A DNA stretch of 15,404 bases from an uncultured Alistipes sp. GTDB lineage: Bacteria; Bacteroidota; Bacteroidia; Bacteroidales; Rikenellaceae. The translations under genes and the position numbers were made by a program. The notes under the pieces are model-generated. The model worked only from the letters and a program-made list of their open reading frames with translations, made no database searches and was not told the DNA's origin. Positions within the stretch are counted from its first letter, which is position 1. Each line of letters opens with the position of its first letter. Shown here piece by piece: positions 12,829 through 15,404 of the stretch. The stretch covers positions 1 through 15,404 of the forward strand of contig CAAGGY010000038.1 of NCBI GenBank assembly GCA_900769525.1, written 5' to 3'.

Positions 12829-15114
12829 ATGAGACTAAGAAAACTTTTCTTCCTATTGCTCGCATTGCCATTGGCATTTGCTGCTTGTCAGAAGAGTTCG
12901 GAGGCTGTTGACGAGCCTATCGACCAGGATCCAGTATTGACCATTACTTCTGAGTCTGTTTTGAACTTCGACGCTAAGGGCGGCGAGGCAGAGATTACCT
13001 ACACCTTGGAGTACGCTACCGAGGGCGCACAGCCAACAGCTACTTGCGAGGCTGAGTGGGTAGAGGTAACGGTTGGCAACACCATCCGTGTAACCGTAGC
13101 AGCTAACGATGGCGAGGCTCGTGAGGCTAAGATTGTCGTTACTTTCGGCCCACAGGACTTTGAGGTTGCTGTTAAGCAGGAGGCAAAGGGTGCTGAGCCT
13201 GAGAAGGAGTACTTGTACGACGAGGAGCTCGCATTTGCTGAGCGTATTTCGTTGGCAGACTACGGCTTCCCTGACAACTACTTCCTCGTTGGCTTCTACG
13301 ATGAGACAGGCAACATCCTCTTGGGCGTTGTTATCATTGGCGCAGAGGGCGAGTCAATCCTTCAGGCAGGTACATACACCGCTGCTAACGGTGGTCTTAT
13401 GATGGAGGGCTTCGAGCTCTACGTTGGCGAGACTGAGGAGTACTTCTTCGAGGGTGGCGACGGTACTATTGTTGTTGGTGGCAACATTGATGGCTACACA
13501 TTCGACATCGACATCTCAAATGCTGAGGGTCAGAACTTCCACTTCACATTCGAGGGTGTTGTTGAGGATATGGAGCTTCCTGCAAATGTTCTTCCTACTG
13601 AGGATGTAGTGCTTGAGGCAAGCTTCTGCGAGGGCGAGTACTACGGCACTGAGTACTCTGATACATACAACTACTACCTCCTTCTCTCAGATCTTGGCTC
13701 AGACGAAGATGGCTACGGTAAGGCAGGTGGCACATACTACCAGGTAGACCTCTACAGCGTTGAGGGTACGGTAGATGCTGAGGGTTACATCCACGTTCCA
13801 GCAGGTACTTATACATTCGACGCAAACGACACAATGGCTGAGTGGACATTGGGTAACTACTACTCTGGCTACTTCAAGATTAACGCTGATGGAACTGCCT
13901 ACGAGGGTAAGGGCGCATTCGAGGCTGGTCAGGCAGTTGTAACTGAGAATGGCATAACCCTCGAGGTTATGGTTGGTGGCGTGAAGCACACTGTAACCTA
14001 CAACGGCGCTCCTAAGCTCTATGTAGGCACAAACGGTGGCGGTAGCAGCAGCGATAATGTAGAGATGGAGGCTGAGTACGCTTATGCTAACTACTATGGC
14101 GACCAGTATACTCCTGGCTATGCTGACAACTACTACCTCTTCCTCTCTGACCTCGGTCTCGATGCTGAGGGTTGGGAGCAGGCAAATGGTACATACTACC
14201 GTTTCGATATCTACGCTCCTATCAATGCAGACAACCTTACAAAGATTCCTGCAGGTACTTACACAGTAGATATGTCTGACTCTGGCGCACTCTGGACTGC
14301 ATCATTGTCATACAGCGCATACTTCGTTCTTGATGAGTATGGTTGGGACTATGTTAGCAACGACTACCCAGCAAGCGGCACTATCGTTGTTGGCGAGGAT
14401 GGCTCTATCGTAGCTGAGATTACAATGTTGATGAGCGGTGCTACTCACAAGGTTACTTACAACGGCGGTAACATCGAGATTTTCGACAACTCAAGCAGCG
14501 AGGGTGGCGAAGATGGCGAAGATGCATACTCAACACTCACAAGCGACTGGAACTGCAACCTCTCGGCTCACACTCTCTACTATGAGTATTACGGTGACTG
14601 GTATGAGGTAGGCTACCAGAACTGGGTGATTGCCATCATGCCTAACTCACAGGCAGGCGACTTCGTGCAGTTCAACCTCTTGGCAGGTGCTGACAGCGTC
14701 ACATCATTTGCTGGCAAGTACACCATCAGCGACAGCCTCGACGCATATACTGCATACCCTGGCTACATCGATTATGACTACTTGGCAGGTGCTTGGTACT
14801 ACAAGGAGGATGGCGTGACTATGGCTCCATTCGTAGATGGTTGGGTTGACGTTGTTGACAATGGCGACGGCACAGTCAGCGTAGAGTTCGACGTATGGGA
14901 TGACGCAGACTACAACATCACAGGTAAGTGGACTGGCGAGATTGCTCCAGCATCAGAGCTTGAGTCTGCAACACGTAGCAGCTCAATGAAGCAGCTCAAG
15001 AGCGTTGTTGTTAAGGAGTCAGCTCCTGTTGCAAAGCAGCGCATCGAGTCTAAGAGCCGCAAGGTTAACCGTGCAGCAGCTCCAGCTCCAGCTAAGGGCT
15101 TGAAGCTCCGTTAA
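12829..15114 (+). CDS. Large BACON-domain lipoprotein with four family repeats and a basic C-terminal tail
   Basis: The 761-residue product has a lipoprotein signal (MRLRKLFFLLLALPLAFAAC, C20). A BACON domain (about 35-118, LTITSESVLNFDAKGG to FEVAVKQ) follows, then four repeats. A (132-248) has IDGYTFDIDIS and ends TFEGVV. B (259-400) has EYYGTEY, YNYYLLLSDLG, YYQVDLYS, VPAGTY and TVTYNG. C (411-552) has NYYGDQY, YYLFLSDLG, YYRFDIYA, IPAGTY and KVTYNG. D (566-706) is more divergent, ending GKWTGEI. Ser/Gly linkers separate C and D from what precedes. The chain is strongly acidic until about residue 715. The last 45 residues then switch to a Lys/Arg-, Ala- and Pro-rich tail (SKSRKVNRAAAPAPAKG...). 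Lysine after the signal peptide is coded only AAG, suggesting strong expression. The function is unknown; I infer an abundant envelope or surface binding protein. It has its own promoter and terminator. Confidence 0.86.
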   Translation: MRLRKLFFLLLALPLAFAACQKSSEAVDEPIDQDPVLTITSESVLNFDAKGGEAEITYTLEYATEGAQPTATCEAEWVEVTVGNTIRVTVAANDGEAREAKIVVTFGPQDFEVAVKQEAKGAEPEKEYLYDEELAFAERISLADYGFPDNYFLVGFYDETGNILLGVVIIGAEGESILQAGTYTAANGGLMMEGFELYVGETEEYFFEGGDGTIVVGGNIDGYTFDIDISNAEGQNFHFTFEGVVEDMELPANVLPTEDVVLEASFCEGEYYGTEYSDTYNYYLLLSDLGSDEDGYGKAGGTYYQVDLYSVEGTVDAEGYIHVPAGTYTFDANDTMAEWTLGNYYSGYFKINADGTAYEGKGAFEAGQAVVTENGITLEVMVGGVKHTVTYNGAPKLYVGTNGGGSSSDNVEMEAEYAYANYYGDQYTPGYADNYYLFLSDLGLDAEGWEQANGTYYRFDIYAPINADNLTKIPAGTYTVDMSDSGALWTASLSYSAYFVLDEYGWDYVSNDYPASGTIVVGEDGSIVAEITMLMSGATHKVTYNGGNIEIFDNSSSEGGEDGEDAYSTLTSDWNCNLSAHTLYYEYYGDWYEVGYQNWVIAIMPNSQAGDFVQFNLLAGADSVTSFAGKYTISDSLDAYTAYPGYIDYDYLAGAWYYKEDGVTMAPFVDGWVDVVDNGDGTVSVEFDVWDDADYNITGKWTGEIAPASELESATRSSSMKQLKSVVVKESAPVAKQRIESKSRKVNRAAAPAPAKGLKLR

Positions 15115-15138
15115 TCGCTACGTTTTAGGGCAAACATC

Positions 15139-15170
15139 TGGGCTCTCCGCAAGGAGGGCCCACTTTTTTT
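15139..15170 (+). terminator. Rho-independent terminator of lipoprotein gene 12829
   Basis: TGGGCTCTCC (15139-15148) pairs with GGAGGGCCCA (15153-15162) across a GCAA tetraloop with one G-U pair, followed by seven T at 15164-15170. Confidence 0.92.
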
Positions 15171-15200
15171 AATTAGGGGTGAGGAATGAGGAATAAGAAG

Positions 15201-15331
15201 TGGGTTCTTGTGGGTTCCAGGGGTTCTTGTGGGTTCCATGGGTTCTTGTGGGTTTTTGTGGGTTTTTGTGCGTTCTTGTCGTTCTTGTGGGTTCTTGTGG
15301 GTTCCATGGGTTCTTGTGGGTTCTTGTGGGG
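15201..15331. repeat. G-rich tandem repeat, period about 10 nt
   Basis: The plus strand is built from imperfect copies of TTCTTGTGGG, with variants TTCCATGGG, TTCCAGGGG and TTTTTGTGGG. Runs of three or four G recur with loops of 5-7 nt, so it meets the usual G-quadruplex pattern on the plus strand. The open frame across it (15200-15385) is low-complexity Gly/Phe/Val/Leu sequence and is not a credible gene. It lies just beyond the terminator of the lipoprotein array. Confidence 0.8.
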
Positions 15332-15348
15332 AGGATGAGTCTCTTTTG

Positions 15349-15375
15349 TCATTCTGAACGCAGTGAAGAATCTCT
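15349..15375. repeat. Dispersed-type intergenic repeat (spurious 'CHSERSEESL' frame)
   Basis: GTCATTCTGAACGCAGTGAA followed by GAATCTC is, from memory, a short sequence seen many times in intergenic regions of various bacterial genomes. One frame translates to CHSERSEESL, a common artefact. ATTCT (15351-15355) and AGAAT (15367-15371) form a small inverted repeat. It may extend past 15375, and nothing codes in the remaining sequence to the window end. Confidence 0.55.
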
Positions 15376-15404
15376 CGGGTTGTGATAAGGGTTGTGCTAT
15401 CCCA

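Noticed and set aside
5966..15114. The five lipoprotein genes as a single operon
   Set aside because: Each has a consensus promoter close upstream, and strong hairpins end 5966, 8407, 9950 and 12829. Only 11417 to 12829 lacks an obvious terminator.
5966..15114. A polysaccharide utilisation locus
   Set aside because: There is no SusC-like TonB-dependent transporter, SusD-like protein or glycosidase in the window; BACON and Fn3 domains alone do not justify it.
12829..15114. Type IX secretion C-terminal sorting domain on the 12829 product
   Set aside because: The protein has a lipoprotein signal, and its end is a basic Ala/Pro tail without the beta-strand pattern and conserved Gly/Lys motifs of sorting domains.
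15201..15331. CRISPR array
   Set aside because: The unit is about 10 nt with no unique spacers of constant length, and no cas genes are nearby.
15200..15385. 61-codon plus-strand frame across the right-edge repeats
   Set aside because: The translation is low-complexity Gly/Phe/Val/Leu from the G-rich tandem repeat followed by the CHSERSEESL artefact. No promoter or gene-like codon use is present.

Overview
The window reads as a chromosomal segment of a Bacteroidota bacterium, most likely order Bacteroidales (an Alistipes/Rikenellaceae-like gut lineage is my best guess, from style only). The evidence is a PorX-type response regulator fused to a PglZ/alkaline-phosphatase-like domain, a Bacteroidales-type HU protein, lipoproteins with BACON and Ig-like domains, AT-rich leaders without Shine-Dalgarno sequences, and promoters that fit the Bacteroidota consensus TTG/TTTG - 19 to 20 nt - TAnnTTTG.

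Left part (1-3585, all on the minus strand): the start of a tiny very basic protein, an HU-family DNA-binding protein, a START/SRPBCC-like protein, and a tight housekeeping operon of Nudix hydrolase, PorX-like regulator and TsaE. The Nudix stop and porX start overlap as ATGA, and the porX stop directly abuts the tsaE start. The SRPBCC gene follows with its own good promoter. A 51-bp divergent gap separates this block from the plus-strand half.

Middle (3637-5745, plus strand): a lipoprotein prolyl-oligopeptidase-family (S9) peptidase resembling DPP5, with an intact Ser-Asp-His triad, ending at a strong terminator.

Right part (5966-15114, plus strand): five consecutive lipoprotein genes. Four of them (5966, 9950, 11417, 12829) are paralogues. 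They share an alignable 20-residue lipoprotein signal peptide and carry, in total, about 13 copies of a roughly 110-145-residue beta-rich repeat that I do not recognise as a named family. Each repeat closes with a strand ending in Tyr/Phe-x-Gly or a close variant. The N-terminal modules differ: fibronectin-III-like, none, BACON, BACON. The fifth gene (8407) has two Ig-like (BIG2) domains and a DUF1566/FISUMP-like C-terminal domain. Each gene has its own promoter, and four of the five have their own terminator, so this is an array of individually controlled genes rather than one operon. Three of the promoters are similar beyond the consensus, and the terminators of 9950 and 12829 are near-copies. 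This expanded, modular, presumably envelope-exposed family is the least explained part of the window. Its function is not evident from sequence.

The right edge (15171-15404) holds no credible gene. It has a G-rich tandem repeat with a period near 10 nt and one copy of a short dispersed-type repeat that often yields spurious reading frames.
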